Origin: Herbinix hemicellulosilytica
Lineage (GTDB): Bacteria; Bacillota; Clostridia; Lachnospirales; Lachnospiraceae
Direction of reading: 5' to 3'
Length of the DNA: 64,000 nucleotides
NCBI RefSeq assembly: GCF_002904165.1
Contig: NZ_CVTD020000023.1
Location: forward strand, 1-64,000
The stretch's first letter is position 1; each line of letters starts with the position of its first letter. Below, one piece after another: positions 54,779 through 64,000 of the stretch. Under the pieces are notes generated by a model that ran no database searches, was not told where the DNA came from, and was given only the letters and a program-made list of their open reading frames with translations. A program made the translations under genes and the position numbers.

Positions 54779-55733
54779 TTAAGCTTTCCTCCTTATGCTC
54801 CCGATAATAATCAGCAATCATACTTAATTTCCGTAATCTATGATTAACACCGGATTTACCGATTGACGGTGACAACATAGTTCCCAGCTCTCTAAGCGAG
54901 GCTTCCGGATGTTGTATCCTAAGTATAGCTACTTCTTTAAGTCCTTCGGGTAAAGTACCGAATCCGACATGATCTCTTATATATATTATATCCTCTATCT
55001 GTTTGGATGCCGCTTCAACGGTTTTGCTGATATTGGCGGCTTCGCAATTAACATGGCGGTTTACCTGATTTCTCATTTCTTTCAGTATCCGCACATTCTC
55101 CAAATCCATCAATGCTTCATGGGCTTCCATAACATTGAGCAAATCCACAATCTGTGATCCCTCTTTTATATATGCCACAAAATTTTTCTTTCTCTTTATA
55201 ATCTTGGCATCTATTTCAAATGTATTGATTATTTCAGCCAATTTTTCCGCTTTTTCTAAATCATCCGTAACAAATTCCAGGTGATATGATTTTTTTGGAT
55301 TGCTCATAGACCCTGACAAAAGGAATGCCCCACGAATAAATGCTCTCTTGCAACAGGTTCTTTCAACAATGAGCTGGCTGGGAAAGCCGATTCTTCCTTC
55401 TTCTGCAGCGTGTATATCATGCTTTGTGGCCTGCAGAATTTTAGATACTGTATCATTATTATAAATTATCAAGGTATATGTCAGGTTATTCTTTGCACTT
55501 TTATTTTGCTTAACTGAAATTTCAATATTAATATTAAAGGTTTTTTTTATTAATGTAAAGTACTTTCTTGCAACTGTCTGATTTTCGGTCTGTAGTTTTA
55601 AAATCTGACGGTCCCCACTTTTAATCAGTTGCCCCCCGAAAGTCAAAATGGCTGAAAGTTCTGCAAGCCTGCAATGCCTGGCACTGCCTTCCTGCATAAC
55701 CAATTCGTCTTTTACCTTCTTTGAGAATGACAT
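54753..55733 (-). CDS. whiA: WhiA-family DNA-binding protein
   Basis: A 326-residue WhiA homologue. The N-terminal domains are of LAGLIDADG homing-endonuclease type (RGAFLLSGSMSNPKKSYHLE) without catalytic function, followed by a C-terminal helix-turn-helix (LRELGTMLSPSIGKSGVNHRL). WhiA affects division and sporulation in Streptomyces and cell division in Bacillus. The ATG at 55733 (MSFSKKVKDE) is chosen, with AAGGTG 10 bases upstream; a TTG two codons earlier is possible. It sits 25 bases after rapZ and is fused by overlap to the HPr-like gene. Confidence 0.93.
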   Translation of the reverse strand: MSFSKKVKDELVMQEGSARHCRLAELSAILTFGGQLIKSGDRQILKLQTENQTVARKYFTLIKKTFNINIEISVKQNKSAKNNLTYTLIIYNNDTVSKILQATKHDIHAAEEGRIGFPSQLIVERTCCKRAFIRGAFLLSGSMSNPKKSYHLEFVTDDLEKAEKLAEIINTFEIDAKIIKRKKNFVAYIKEGSQIVDLLNVMEAHEALMDLENVRILKEMRNQVNRHVNCEAANISKTVEAASKQIEDIIYIRDHVGFGTLPEGLKEVAILRIQHPEASLRELGTMLSPSIGKSGVNHRLRKLSMIADYYREHKEESLNGKKRNCN

Positions 55734-55758
55734 TTCCAATCCACACCTTAAAAAATAT

Positions 55759-56610
55759 TTAATCTTTTCCGATATCCCTGTGTTCCGTTTTAACAGCGTA
55801 TCCTAAGCCTGCCATTCTTTCCGAAATTTCATTGGTTAGCGTAACCGAACGGTGTTTGCCGCCGGTACAACCGATGCATATAACCAGTTGGTTTTTACCT
55901 TCGGATATATAATGCGGTATTAAAAATGCAAGCATATCCTCCAGTTTATTTAAGAATATCTTAGCCGTTTCGGCTTCCAATACATAATTTTTCACCTGCT
56001 CGTCCATACCGGTTTTATATTTCAATTCCGGTATATAGAAAGGATTTGGTAAGAATCTTACGTCGAAAACCAAATCGGCATCGGCCGGAATTCCATATTT
56101 AAATCCAAACGACAGGAACGTAACCACGAAGTTCATAAATTTTTTGTCTTCAACATAAATATTATATATTTGCTCCTTAAGTTCCCGTATAAGCAGATGG
56201 CTGGTATCTATGATTACATCCGCTTTCTTGCGCAAAAACTCCAGCCTCTCCCGTTCCAGCTCTATGGCTTTGTCTACTCTGCCGGTTTGGGAAAGAGGAT
56301 GAAGTCTTCTGGTTTCCTTATAACGTTTTATCAAAACATCATGGGAACAGTCCAAAAACAGTATTTCATAAGGAAATCCGGCATTTTTCATATCCCGAAG
56401 AACTATGTCAAGTTCTTCTAATGATTGTCCGCTTCGTACGTCTATACCTAAGGCAACCTTTTCGTTATTTCCCTGCATTATAAGCTTCACAAATTTTTTG
56501 ACAAGCTTTATAGGCAGGTTATCTACGCAAAAGAAACCGGCATCCTCAAGCATTTTTAAAACCGAGCTTTTTCCAGCCCCGGACATACCGGTCACAATAA
56601 CAAATCTCAT
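55759..56610 (-). CDS. rapZ: RNase adapter / nucleotide-binding protein RapZ (YvcJ)
   Basis: A 283-residue P-loop protein with Walker A TGMSGAGKSS at residues 6-15, the middle segment TRRLHPLS, and the conserved C-terminal domain CIGCTGGKHRSV. In E. coli RapZ senses glucosamine-6-phosphate metabolites and guides RNase E; in Bacillus YvcJ affects competence. Here it follows murB by 17 bases and precedes whiA by 25. The yvcK gene that normally lies between rapZ and whiA is absent. The ATG is the frame's first. Confidence 0.94.
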   Translation of the reverse strand: MRFVIVTGMSGAGKSSVLKMLEDAGFFCVDNLPIKLVKKFVKLIMQGNNEKVALGIDVRSGQSLEELDIVLRDMKNAGFPYEILFLDCSHDVLIKRYKETRRLHPLSQTGRVDKAIELERERLEFLRKKADVIIDTSHLLIRELKEQIYNIYVEDKKFMNFVVTFLSFGFKYGIPADADLVFDVRFLPNPFYIPELKYKTGMDEQVKNYVLEAETAKIFLNKLEDMLAFLIPHYISEGKNQLVICIGCTGGKHRSVTLTNEISERMAGLGYAVKTEHRDIGKD

Positions 56611-56627
56611 GTTACAACTGCCTTCCT

Positions 56628-57548
56628 TTAGTCTATAAATTCACCCAGGAATTTCACTTCTGGTTCAAGGCGCACTCCGAATTTTTCTTCAACAACCCTG
56701 ATAACCTCTTTAATTAAAGCCATGAAATCCCTGGCGGTTGCATTGTCTTTGTTAATCAAAAATCCGCAATGTTTTTCGGAAACCGCGGCTCCGCCTATCT
56801 GAAAACCTTTCAGTCCGGCATCGCAAATAAGTTTTCCGGCAAAATATCCTTCCGGCCGTTTAAAGGTACTTCCGGCACTGTATTGATCCAAAGGCTGTTT
56901 TAACTGACGTAAATAGTTAAGCTCTCTGATTTTGTCCTTAATCTCCTGCTTATCGCCTTTGGAAAATTTCATGGTGGCGTCTAATACACACAGATCGCTG
57001 TTTTGTAAAATACTGCTTCTGTATCCTAATTTTAAATCTTCATTGTCAAGTACCCGGATTTCACCCTGTGAGTCGATAACGGTAGCAGAAATAAGACATT
57101 GCTTCATTTCTCCTCCGTAAGCTCCAGCATTCATTGTCACCGCTCCGCCAAGCGTTCCCGGAATACCTGCCGCAAATTCAAATCCGGTTAATGAATTTTC
57201 AGCTATAGCATGGGAAAGCTTTGACAAAAGTACCCCTGCCTGGGCTTTTACAATTCCGTCTTCTTCAATTGTAATCTCCGAAAAATTTTCGCCCAGTTTA
57301 AGTATTAAACCGCGATAACCCAAGTCGGATACCAGGAGATTACTTCCGTTTCCCATAACATAATATGGCATACTATGTTTTTTACATAACAGGATTACCT
57401 GCCTGATTTGCTCAACAGAAGACGGCAGGACCATATAGTCGGCTTCTCCTCCGATATGCAGAGAAGTATGCCGTGACATAGGTTCCTTATATTTAATTTG
57501 ATCATTTTTTAATATATTATTTAATTCGTCTGCGAATAATTTATCCAA
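56628..57548 (-). CDS. murB: UDP-N-acetylenolpyruvoylglucosamine reductase
   Basis: The 306-residue flavoenzyme makes UDP-MurNAc for peptidoglycan. The FAD-binding elements HTSLHIGGEADYMVLP and YYVMGNGSNLLV, the GIPGTLGGAVTMNAGAYGGE loop and the catalytic Ser in GSTFKRPEGYFAGKLI are present, giving a type II MurB. The longest frame opens at 57569, but TGGAGG lies inside it and TTG at 57548 is the codon 5 bases downstream, so a TTG start is preferred. It sits within the hprK-ROK-murB-rapZ-whiA-crh cluster. Confidence 0.93.
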   Translation of the reverse strand: MDKLFADELNNILKNDQIKYKEPMSRHTSLHIGGEADYMVLPSSVEQIRQVILLCKKHSMPYYVMGNGSNLLVSDLGYRGLILKLGENFSEITIEEDGIVKAQAGVLLSKLSHAIAENSLTGFEFAAGIPGTLGGAVTMNAGAYGGEMKQCLISATVIDSQGEIRVLDNEDLKLGYRSSILQNSDLCVLDATMKFSKGDKQEIKDKIRELNYLRQLKQPLDQYSAGSTFKRPEGYFAGKLICDAGLKGFQIGGAAVSEKHCGFLINKDNATARDFMALIKEVIRVVEEKFGVRLEPEVKFLGEFID

Positions 57549-57604
57549 GACTACCTCCACTGTCATCATACAATACTTCTAATCTTTATTCAACCGTAAT
57601 AATT

Positions 57605-58543
57605 TTATGACAAAATTAATCTGGCACAACCGTAAATTCCCGCATCATTTCCCAGGGAAGCCAGTAAAAACTCCCTGTCCTTTAATGCTTTCATAACGTT
57701 AGGTACATAGTGCTTTTTTGTATGTTCAATTAGAATATCTCCCGCCTTAGAAACACCGCCTCCTATAACAAAGGCTTCTGGGTCCACAACCTGAGCCACC
57801 TGGGCTAAAGCTATACCTAAATACCTGCAGGCTTCATCCACAACTTTCAAAGCCAGCTCATCTCCCTCTTTTGCCAGGTCAAATACCAACTTAGCTGATA
57901 TTTCCTCAGTTTCGGAAAGGTTCGTACTTTTATCCCAGTTTTTAAGAAAGTCTTTTGCCAATCTGACAATTCCTGTAGCCGACGCGTATTGCTCTACACA
58001 GCCGCATTTGCCGCAGCCACAAAGCCGGCTTTCATCCGGATTTACAAGTATATGGCCGATTTCTCCTGCTGCTCCGAAGCTTCCGGCTAAAATCTTTCCG
58101 TTAATTATAACTCCGCCTCCGACTCCGGTTCCCAAAGTTACCATAACCATGCTCTGAAAGCCTTTGCCGCTTCCTTTCCACTGTTCACCCAGGGCGGCTA
58201 CGTTAGCGTCATTGGCTGTTCTTACCGTAATTCCGGTAAGCCTATGCAATTCCTCTATAATATTAAAATCAGCCTTACCCAGATTTGCAAAATTGGGAAT
58301 GTACCCGTTTTCTCTTACGGGCCCCGGAACTCCCACTCCGATTCCGAGAATTTGGTCTTTATTTAATTTCATTTCCTTTATTTTAAAGTTAATAAAGTCC
58401 GCGATATCTTTAAAAATGTCTTTAGCATCATCGGTTTTTCTTGTATCGAAAGCCCACTTGTCCACTAAATTGCCTGATGCATCAAACAGGCCTACCTTTA
58501 TGCCTGTTCCCCCTACGTCCACACCAAAACAATACTGTTCCAT
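57605..58543 (-). CDS. glcK: ROK-family sugar kinase, probable glucokinase
   Basis: A 312-residue ROK kinase. The N-terminal phosphate loop FGVDVGGTGIKVGLF, the catalytic Asp region TANDANVAALGE, the GTGVGGGVI motif, and the zinc-binding cluster CGCGKCGCVEQYAS are all present. It most likely phosphorylates glucose, though other hexoses cannot be excluded. CGGAGG precedes the ATG. Placement next to hprK fits the carbon-control theme of the cluster. Confidence 0.9.
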   Translation of the reverse strand: MEQYCFGVDVGGTGIKVGLFDASGNLVDKWAFDTRKTDDAKDIFKDIADFINFKIKEMKLNKDQILGIGVGVPGPVRENGYIPNFANLGKADFNIIEELHRLTGITVRTANDANVAALGEQWKGSGKGFQSMVMVTLGTGVGGGVIINGKILAGSFGAAGEIGHILVNPDESRLCGCGKCGCVEQYASATGIVRLAKDFLKNWDKSTNLSETEEISAKLVFDLAKEGDELALKVVDEACRYLGIALAQVAQVVDPEAFVIGGGVSKAGDILIEHTKKHYVPNVMKALKDREFLLASLGNDAGIYGCARLILS

Positions 58544-58583
58544 ATTTTCCTCCGAAAGTTAATAATATTTGAAAAAATAAATA

Positions 58584-59525
58584 TTACATAACCCGTTTTT
58601 GCGAATTCTTCTGTATCTTGTGCGTAACCCGCTTATATATTTCCTGGGCAGCGTTATAACCCATTTTTTTCTGCCTGTGGTTTACCGCTGCAGTTTCACA
58701 AATTATTGCCAGGTTTCTTCCGGGCCTGATTGGTATGGAATGACATACCACCTTATTGCCCAAAAATTCAATATACTGCTCTTCCAGACCCATTCTGTCA
58801 TATTCCTTGTCCTTGTTCCATTCTTCCAGTTTAATAACCAGATCTATAGCCTGGGTGTTTTTAACACTTTCCACACCGAACAAAGTCTTTACATCAACTA
58901 TTCCTATGCCACGAAGTTCAATAAAATGTCTGGTTATCTCGGTAGCGGTTCCGATTAAAGTTTCGTCGCTGACTTTCTTAATTTCAACTACGTCATCAGC
59001 CACAAGCCTGTGCCCGCGCTTAATCAGCTCAAGAGCTGCTTCACTTTTGCCTATGCCGCTTTCACCCATAATAAGAATACCTTCTCCGTAAACATCCACC
59101 AAAACACCGTGAATAGTTATTCTGGGTGCCAGCTCTACATTGAGCCATCTTATAACTTCCGCCATAAACGAGGATGTGGTCTTAGATGATCTTAATATGG
59201 GAACTTCTTTCTCGGTAGCAAGCTTTATAAATTTATCGCTTACCTCAAGATTCCTGCAAAACACAATACAGGGCACCTTATAGTCCAAAAGCCTGCTGAC
59301 AATCTCAAGCCTTTTCTCTTCTGCAAGTGTCTGCATATAGGCATGTTCCACATAACCGATCACCTGAACCCGCTCCGAATCAAAATGGTCAAAAAAGCCC
59401 GCCAGCTGTAAAGCAGGCCTGTTCACATCCGGTTGGGTTATCTTAATCCTTTTAATATCAATATCCGGAGTTAAATTCTCCAAGTTCATCTTTTCTATAA
59501 GCTGAACCAAATCAACCGTATACAC
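58584..59525 (-). CDS. hprK: HPr(Ser) kinase/phosphorylase
   Basis: The 313-residue enzyme phosphorylates Ser46 of HPr-type proteins when sugars are plentiful and reverses it otherwise. The N-terminal regulatory domain (about 1-130) precedes the P-loop GESGIGKSE, followed by LIKRGHRLVADDVVEIK and the C-terminal HPrK signature region. The start is GTG with GAGG upstream. A Ser46-bearing, His15-less HPr is encoded five genes downstream, a natural substrate. Complete and of typical length. Confidence 0.95.
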   Translation of the reverse strand: MYTVDLVQLIEKMNLENLTPDIDIKRIKITQPDVNRPALQLAGFFDHFDSERVQVIGYVEHAYMQTLAEEKRLEIVSRLLDYKVPCIVFCRNLEVSDKFIKLATEKEVPILRSSKTTSSFMAEVIRWLNVELAPRITIHGVLVDVYGEGILIMGESGIGKSEAALELIKRGHRLVADDVVEIKKVSDETLIGTATEITRHFIELRGIGIVDVKTLFGVESVKNTQAIDLVIKLEEWNKDKEYDRMGLEEQYIEFLGNKVVCHSIPIRPGRNLAIICETAAVNHRQKKMGYNAAQEIYKRVTHKIQKNSQKRVM

Positions 59526-59639
59526 CGCATCATCCTCGCTTTCGTTTTTATTTAATGCTGTAAAATATTATACTTTTATAAAATACTTTATTTCAATCCT
59601 TCAAACATTCTAACATAATATTCGTTACCGTGTAAATCA

Positions 59640-61511
59640 TTATGGAGTATCTATTTTATGAAAGAAATTATATACTTCGGTTGCTGCCGCCTTATTCATT
59701 GAAGGTACTTTCATAAGTTCCTCAATATCCGCATTCTGAATAGCTTCCAGTGATCCGAAATGCCTCATAAGAGCTTTTCTTCTGGCGGGCCCGATACCTT
59801 TAATATCGTCCAATACCGAATGGACCTGTCTTTTTTTCCTTAGGCTTCTGTGATATTCTATGGCAAACCTGTGGGTTTCATCCTGAATTCTCGTAATAAG
59901 CCTAAATAATTCGCTGTTTTTGTCTATGGGAAGCTCCCGGTTATTATAATATAAGCCTCTGGTTCTGTGATTATCGTCCTTTACCATACCGCATACGGGT
60001 ATGTCAAGGTTAAGTTCATCCAATACCCGCAAAGCCACATTAACCTGGCCTTTGCCACCGTCCATCAAAATCAGGTCCGGATATTTGGTGAAGCTTCCAA
60101 GATTTTCATCCAAATTTTTTTCTTTGATTTCTTCCATTTCCCTCATGCCATGGGTAAATCTTCTTATCAGCATTTCATACATGGAAGCATAATCGTCGGG
60201 CCCCCGGACCGATTTAATTTTAAATTTTCTGTAATCGGACTTTTTGGCTTTGCCGTTTTCAAATACTACCATGGAACCTACAGGTTCAAATCCCGCCGTA
60301 TTGGAAATATCATAGGATTCTATCCTGACTATTTCAGGCAAATCAAGGTACTCAGCCAGTTCTTTTAATGCACCGGTTGTTCTTGCCTCTTCCCTTTTTA
60401 ATTTTTCGGCATCTTTATTTAAAATGAGCATGGCATTTTTCTTTGCAAGCTCAACAAGTTTTTCTTTTTCTCCCTTTTTCGGTACCCGCAAATGTACTTT
60501 TTGCCCTCTTTTTTTGCTGAGCCACTCGCAAAGGACTTCCTCGTCTTCAGGTTCCGTCTCCAGAAAAATTTCTCTAGGTATATAAGGAGTTCCGGCATAG
60601 AACTGTTTTATAAAGCTGGTAATCACACCGCTGTCGGTTTCATCTTCCACTCCCGTAAGGTAAAAATGGTCCCTGCCTATAAGTTTGCCGCCCCGTATAA
60701 AGAAAGTCTGTACGACAGCCTCATCTTTATTTCTGGCAAATGCAATGATATCCCTGTCACCGAGATCTGTATAGGTAATTTTCTGCTTGTCCATAATCTG
60801 CCTTACGCTTCCCAAAAGATCCCTCATCATGGCAGCCTTCTCATATTCCATATTAGAAGCTGCCTCGTTCATTTTCTCTTTCAGCATTTTTAGCACAGGT
60901 TCATAGTTTCCCGAAAGAAACTGGATAACCTGCTCTATATTCTTTTTGTATTCCTCCACCGATATAAAGCCCTGGCAGGGGGCATCACACTGGCCCAAAT
61001 AATAATACAGACAAGGCCTCTCTTTTCCTATATCTCTTGGCAAAACTCTGTTGCAGGTTCTTATTTTATATATTTTTCTCAAAAGATCCAGAATATCCTT
61101 TACTGCCGCAACACTGGTATAGGGCCCGAAATATTTAGACTTATCCCTCTTTATCTGCCTCGAAAGAAATACCCTTGGGTAGCTTTCCGAAACCGTTACG
61201 CAGATATAAGGATAGGTCTTGTCATCCTTAAGCATAGTATTGTATTTAGGCCTATGTTCTTTAATCAGGTTACATTCCAATACCAAGGCTTCCACTTCGG
61301 AATCCGTAACTATATATTCAAAATGGTCAATATTTTCTACCATATGCCTGATCTTAGGCGTATGATTCCTGCTGTTTTGAAAATATTGCCGTACCCTGTT
61401 TTTTAAAACAACCGCTTTCCCCACATAAATAATATTATCATATTTATCTTTCATAATATATACTCCCGGTTTGTCGGGAAGAAGTTTTAACTCTTCTTCT
61501 ATATTAAACAT
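59640..61511 (-). CDS. uvrC: Excinuclease ABC subunit C
   Basis: The 623-residue nuclease makes both incisions in nucleotide-excision repair. The GIY-YIG domain ([20 protein letters not shown]), the four-Cys-type segment RTCNRVLP...[15 protein letters not shown], a UVR motif (about 205-240), the RNase H-like nuclease ([31 protein letters not shown]) and tandem helix-hairpin-helix motifs ([20 protein letters not shown]) appear in order. AGGAG precedes the ATG. It opens the run that continues into hprK 114 bases later. Confidence 0.96.
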   Translation of the reverse strand: MFNIEEELKLLPDKPGVYIMKDKYDNIIYVGKAVVLKNRVRQYFQNSRNHTPKIRHMVENIDHFEYIVTDSEVEALVLECNLIKEHRPKYNTMLKDDKTYPYICVTVSESYPRVFLSRQIKRDKSKYFGPYTSVAAVKDILDLLRKIYKIRTCNRVLPRDIGKERPCLYYYLGQCDAPCQGFISVEEYKKNIEQVIQFLSGNYEPVLKMLKEKMNEAASNMEYEKAAMMRDLLGSVRQIMDKQKITYTDLGDRDIIAFARNKDEAVVQTFFIRGGKLIGRDHFYLTGVEDETDSGVITSFIKQFYAGTPYIPREIFLETEPEDEEVLCEWLSKKRGQKVHLRVPKKGEKEKLVELAKKNAMLILNKDAEKLKREEARTTGALKELAEYLDLPEIVRIESYDISNTAGFEPVGSMVVFENGKAKKSDYRKFKIKSVRGPDDYASMYEMLIRRFTHGMREMEEIKEKNLDENLGSFTKYPDLILMDGGKGQVNVALRVLDELNLDIPVCGMVKDDNHRTRGLYYNNRELPIDKNSELFRLITRIQDETHRFAIEYHRSLRKKRQVHSVLDDIKGIGPARRKALMRHFGSLEAIQNADIEELMKVPSMNKAAATEVYNFFHKIDTP

Positions 61512-61601
61512 TGATTATACACTCTCCTGTTGTCTTTATTTTATATAAGATATAAGATAAATGCAACCGATACAATTAACGATTATTATATATCTTACCA
61601 C

Positions 61602-61640
61602 AACAAACAAGGTCCGCCTTTATAAAAGACAGACCTGTTA
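61602..61640 (-). terminator. Probable terminator of ftsH
   Basis: An imperfect stem (AACA-GGTC / GACC-TGTT outer, CTTT/AAAG inner) about 75 bases past the ftsH stop, followed by TTGTTTGTTG-like sequence on the minus strand. A second weak hairpin lies at 61671-61694. Confidence 0.45.
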
Positions 61641-61713
61641 TAATTTATTCGATATTAAATTTTATAACGGCTTATCACGTTTTTTATTGATAAGTTTTAA
61701 GCTCTTTATTTCG

Positions 61714-63717
61714 TTAGAAATCGCCCTTCTTATCGGATTCATCTATTTGGGTATTTCCATCCTTTAGGTCATAAGTTTGGGTTGTTTCTGCTAAATCAGC
61801 CTTACTTTCAGCAATATTAAAATCTTTTTCCGGCTCGGTTTCTTTATTGTTTGTTTCTATTCCTTTTACTTCATTAAATATTTTCATAAACTCTTCGCCG
61901 GTAATGGTTTCCTTGCTGATTAAATATTCCGCAATTTTATCAAGAACATCCCTGTTTTCGGCCAGTAACTTTTTGGCTCTTTCATAACAACCGTTTAAAA
62001 TTTTCATTACTTCTTTGTCTATATCACCGGCTGTTTCATCACTGCAGTTTAAGACCGGCCTTCCGTCAAGATATCTGTTTTCTATCGATTCCAGGCCCAT
62101 AAGGCCGAACTTTTCGCTCATTCCGTACTGGGTGACCATTGCTCTTGCAAGTGCCGTAGCTTTTTCTATATCATTGGATGCTCCGGTTGTAATTGAGTTA
62201 AATACCAGTTCTTCGGCAGCTCTGCCTCCAAATAAGGTGGTAATTCTGGTCAGCAGTTCATCTTTGCTCATAAGGTATTTTTCTTCCTCAGGAACCTGCA
62301 TTACATAGCCCAATGATCCCATGGTCCTCGGAACAATCGTAATTTTTTGCACAGGTTCAGCATGTTTTTCAAGAGCTGTTATAAGCGCATGGCCAACCTC
62401 ATGGTAAGCAACAATTCTCTTTTCTTCCTTACTGAGTATTCTGTCCTTCTTCTCCTTACCCGCTATAACTATTTCTACCGATTCAAGCAAATCGTCCTGG
62501 GTAACAACAGTGCGTCCGTTTTTTACCGCCAGTATGGCTGCCTCGTTAATAATATTGGCCAAATCCGAACCGACGGCACCGCTGGTTGCTCTTGCTATGG
62601 CTTCCAGGTCAACGGAATCGTGCATAAGTACGTTCTTTGCATGAACTTTCAGGATATCCACTCTTCCTTTTAAATCCGGCTTATCAACTATAATCCGGCG
62701 GTCGAATCTGCCCGGACGAAGAAGGGCTTTATCAAGCACTTCCGGCCTGTTAGTGGCACCAAGTACCACCAGGCCTTTGGAAGAGTCAAATCCATCCATG
62801 TTGGCAAGCAGCTGGTTTAAGGTTTGCTCTCTTTCATCGTTTCCGCCGCCATAGTGGCTGTCCCTGCTTTTACCGATAGCATCTATCTCGTCAATAAATA
62901 TAATACAAGGAGCATGCTGCTGCGCCTGTCTGAACAAGTCTCTTACTCTCGATGCACCCACACCGACAAACATTTCCACAAAGTCAGAGCCTGACAGTGA
63001 GAAAAAAGGTACCTTAGCTTCACCGGCTACGGCCTTTGCAAGCAGGGTCTTACCGGTTCCCGGAGGTCCCACAAGCAGCGCACCTTTGGGAAGTTTTGCA
63101 CCTATACGGGTATATTTTGCGGGATTGTGCAGGAAATCCACGATTTCCTTAAGGGATTCCTTTGCCTCTTCCTGACCGGCCACGTCTTTAAAAGTAACAC
63201 CGGTAGATTTTTCAACATACACTTTGGCGTTGGCCTTTCCGAATCCCATGACGCCTCCGCTGTTTTTCGATATGGTTTTAAACAAAAACCACATAACAAC
63301 ATAAATCAAAACAAATGGCAGTACCATGGATATTATAGTTTCAAATATGGTATTTCTATTGTCAGGTACTTTTTTCCAATAATCCGTACCGTAATCCTGC
63401 CGGGCTTTATACAACTTGTCAGCCAGGCTGTCATCATCCATCCTGCCCGTAAAATAAGTCATATTAATTCCCGGATAGGGCTGAACTTTCGGAGTAAATA
63501 CAATCTTATCTCCGTCGAAAACTACCGCATCAAGCTCACCGTTTTCGAGCATTTCTATAAATTCCGGATAGGATACTTCCTTGTTTGTGCTTTCTTTTAT
63601 TTGGTTTTGTATAAAAGAAAACATATACCAAATAAATAAAGCAGCTATCAATGTAATAATAAGAGCAGATTTATTTGGAAAATTATTTTTATTCTGCTTG
63701 TCGTTCCTGTTATCCAT
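61714..63717 (-). CDS. ftsH: ATP-dependent membrane zinc protease FtsH
   Basis: A 667-residue AAA+ protease. Two membrane helices (about 18-36 and 108-130) flank an extracellular domain. The AAA domain has [13 protein letters not shown], Walker [12 protein letters not shown] and an Arg-finger region. The zinc site is HEVGH (HEAGH is usual; the ligands are intact). An acidic tail of about 65 residues ends the protein. GGAGG five bases before the ATG at 63717 decides the start; the frame's first ATG is inside that site. It degrades membrane and regulatory proteins and supports sporulation in Firmicutes. Likely its own unit. Confidence 0.96.
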   Translation of the reverse strand: MDNRNDKQNKNNFPNKSALIITLIAALFIWYMFSFIQNQIKESTNKEVSYPEFIEMLENGELDAVVFDGDKIVFTPKVQPYPGINMTYFTGRMDDDSLADKLYKARQDYGTDYWKKVPDNRNTIFETIISMVLPFVLIYVVMWFLFKTISKNSGGVMGFGKANAKVYVEKSTGVTFKDVAGQEEAKESLKEIVDFLHNPAKYTRIGAKLPKGALLVGPPGTGKTLLAKAVAGEAKVPFFSLSGSDFVEMFVGVGASRVRDLFRQAQQHAPCIIFIDEIDAIGKSRDSHYGGGNDEREQTLNQLLANMDGFDSSKGLVVLGATNRPEVLDKALLRPGRFDRRIIVDKPDLKGRVDILKVHAKNVLMHDSVDLEAIARATSGAVGSDLANIINEAAILAVKNGRTVVTQDDLLESVEIVIAGKEKKDRILSKEEKRIVAYHEVGHALITALEKHAEPVQKITIVPRTMGSLGYVMQVPEEEKYLMSKDELLTRITTLFGGRAAEELVFNSITTGASNDIEKATALARAMVTQYGMSEKFGLMGLESIENRYLDGRPVLNCSDETAGDIDKEVMKILNGCYERAKKLLAENRDVLDKIAEYLISKETITGEEFMKIFNEVKGIETNNKETEPEKDFNIAESKADLAETTQTYDLKDGNTQIDESDKKGDF

Positions 63718-63843
63718 CAAATCCTCCATCTACAAAATCATCAATTATTATAAAATCCTTGCCAAGCAATAACACTTAACAGGAAATATTTACCGTATTA
63801 TTTTATATTATATTACTGACAAATTACATAAGTAATATATCTC

Positions 63844-63872
63844 ATTATACTTATTGTAACATTATAAATCAA
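63844..63872 (-). promoter_or_regulatory. Sigma-A promoter of ftsH
   Basis: On the minus strand TTGATT (63867-63872), 17 bases, TATAAT (63844-63849), about 127 bases before the start codon. A long A/T-rich leader separates it from the gene. Confidence 0.65.
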
Positions 63873-63953
63873 TAAAATTGTTCTTAAAATTCTGTGACCA
63901 AACTGTGTTTTGCCGTATGATTAAGCTTTTAATCTATAAATAATCTCCCTATA

Positions 63954-63985
63954 TAAAAAATGCAGTACCTTTAAGGTAACTGCAT
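63954..63985 (-). terminator. Terminator of an off-window gene upstream of ftsH
   Basis: ATGCAGT-ACCTT and AAGGT-ACTGCAT pair with one bulged base (63960-63985), followed by T6 on the minus strand. It ends a minus-strand transcript that enters from beyond base 64000; tilS or hpt often precedes ftsH. Confidence 0.85.
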
Positions 63986-64000
63986 ATCTTTAGTCTTATA

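Overview
The window reads as chromosomal DNA of a low-GC, Gram-positive, anaerobic, spore-forming Clostridia species. Lachnospiraceae (Clostridium cluster XIVa) is the best fit. The clues are dipicolinate synthase genes (sporulation), an [FeFe]-hydrogenase-type protein, McsA/McsB/ClpC, the HprK/HPr-Ser system, the RapZ-WhiA-HPr cluster, small DUF6142- and VanZ-like membrane proteins, and strong AGGAGG ribosome binding sites. The family placement is inferred from gene content. No rRNA, CRISPR array, prophage or intact transposase gene was seen.

Layout. 1-8.6 kb: an oppABCDF peptide importer on the minus strand, read oppA to oppF, in which OppA and OppC carry large extra extracellular segments. 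8.9-10.4 kb: dpaAB on the plus strand. 10.8-19.2 kb: housekeeping genes (yajC, tgt, a GGDEF-EAL protein, class II aldolase, hotdog thioesterase, 8-oxoguanine glycosylase, a NiaX-like niacin transporter). 19.6 kb: tRNA-Trp. 19.8-26.3 kb: a proteostasis operon gntR-mcsA-mcsB-clpC-hypothetical-radA, where a YtrA-type GntR repressor occupies the place usually held by CtsR and a perfect palindrome overlaps the promoter. 26.3-30.5 kb: two secreted surface proteins (cohesin-like; SH3/glucosaminidase autolysin). 30.7-30.9 kb: a 277-bp palindromic MITE-like element. 31-34 kb: purM-purN-purD.

34-40 kb: an M29-like peptidase with a long N-terminal extension beside an ABC exporter, small membrane proteins, and a group-B-like [FeFe] hydrogenase. 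41-46 kb: an Ig-like surface protein, DUF1622, and an ECF sigma/anti-sigma pair. 46.4-52.7 kb: dnaE-pfkA-ABC exporter. 52.9-54.4 kb: polysaccharide deacetylase. 54.5-61.5 kb: uvrC-hprK-ROK kinase-murB-rapZ-whiA-crh-like. In this cluster the HPr paralogue has Glu at position 15 but keeps Ser46, so it looks like a regulatory (Crh-type) HPr served by the adjacent HprK. 61.7-63.7 kb: ftsH, with the terminator of an off-window gene beyond it.

Most transcription units end in convincing hairpins, and several sigma-A promoters with exact 17-bp spacing can be read. The observations most worth pursuing are the GntR/palindrome control of the clp operon, the four-repeat insert in OppC, the two palindromic mobile-like elements, the Glu15 HPr, and the M29-like peptidase fusion. 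Many start sites were moved downstream of the longest open frame because a ribosome binding site decides them. These choices are stated per gene.
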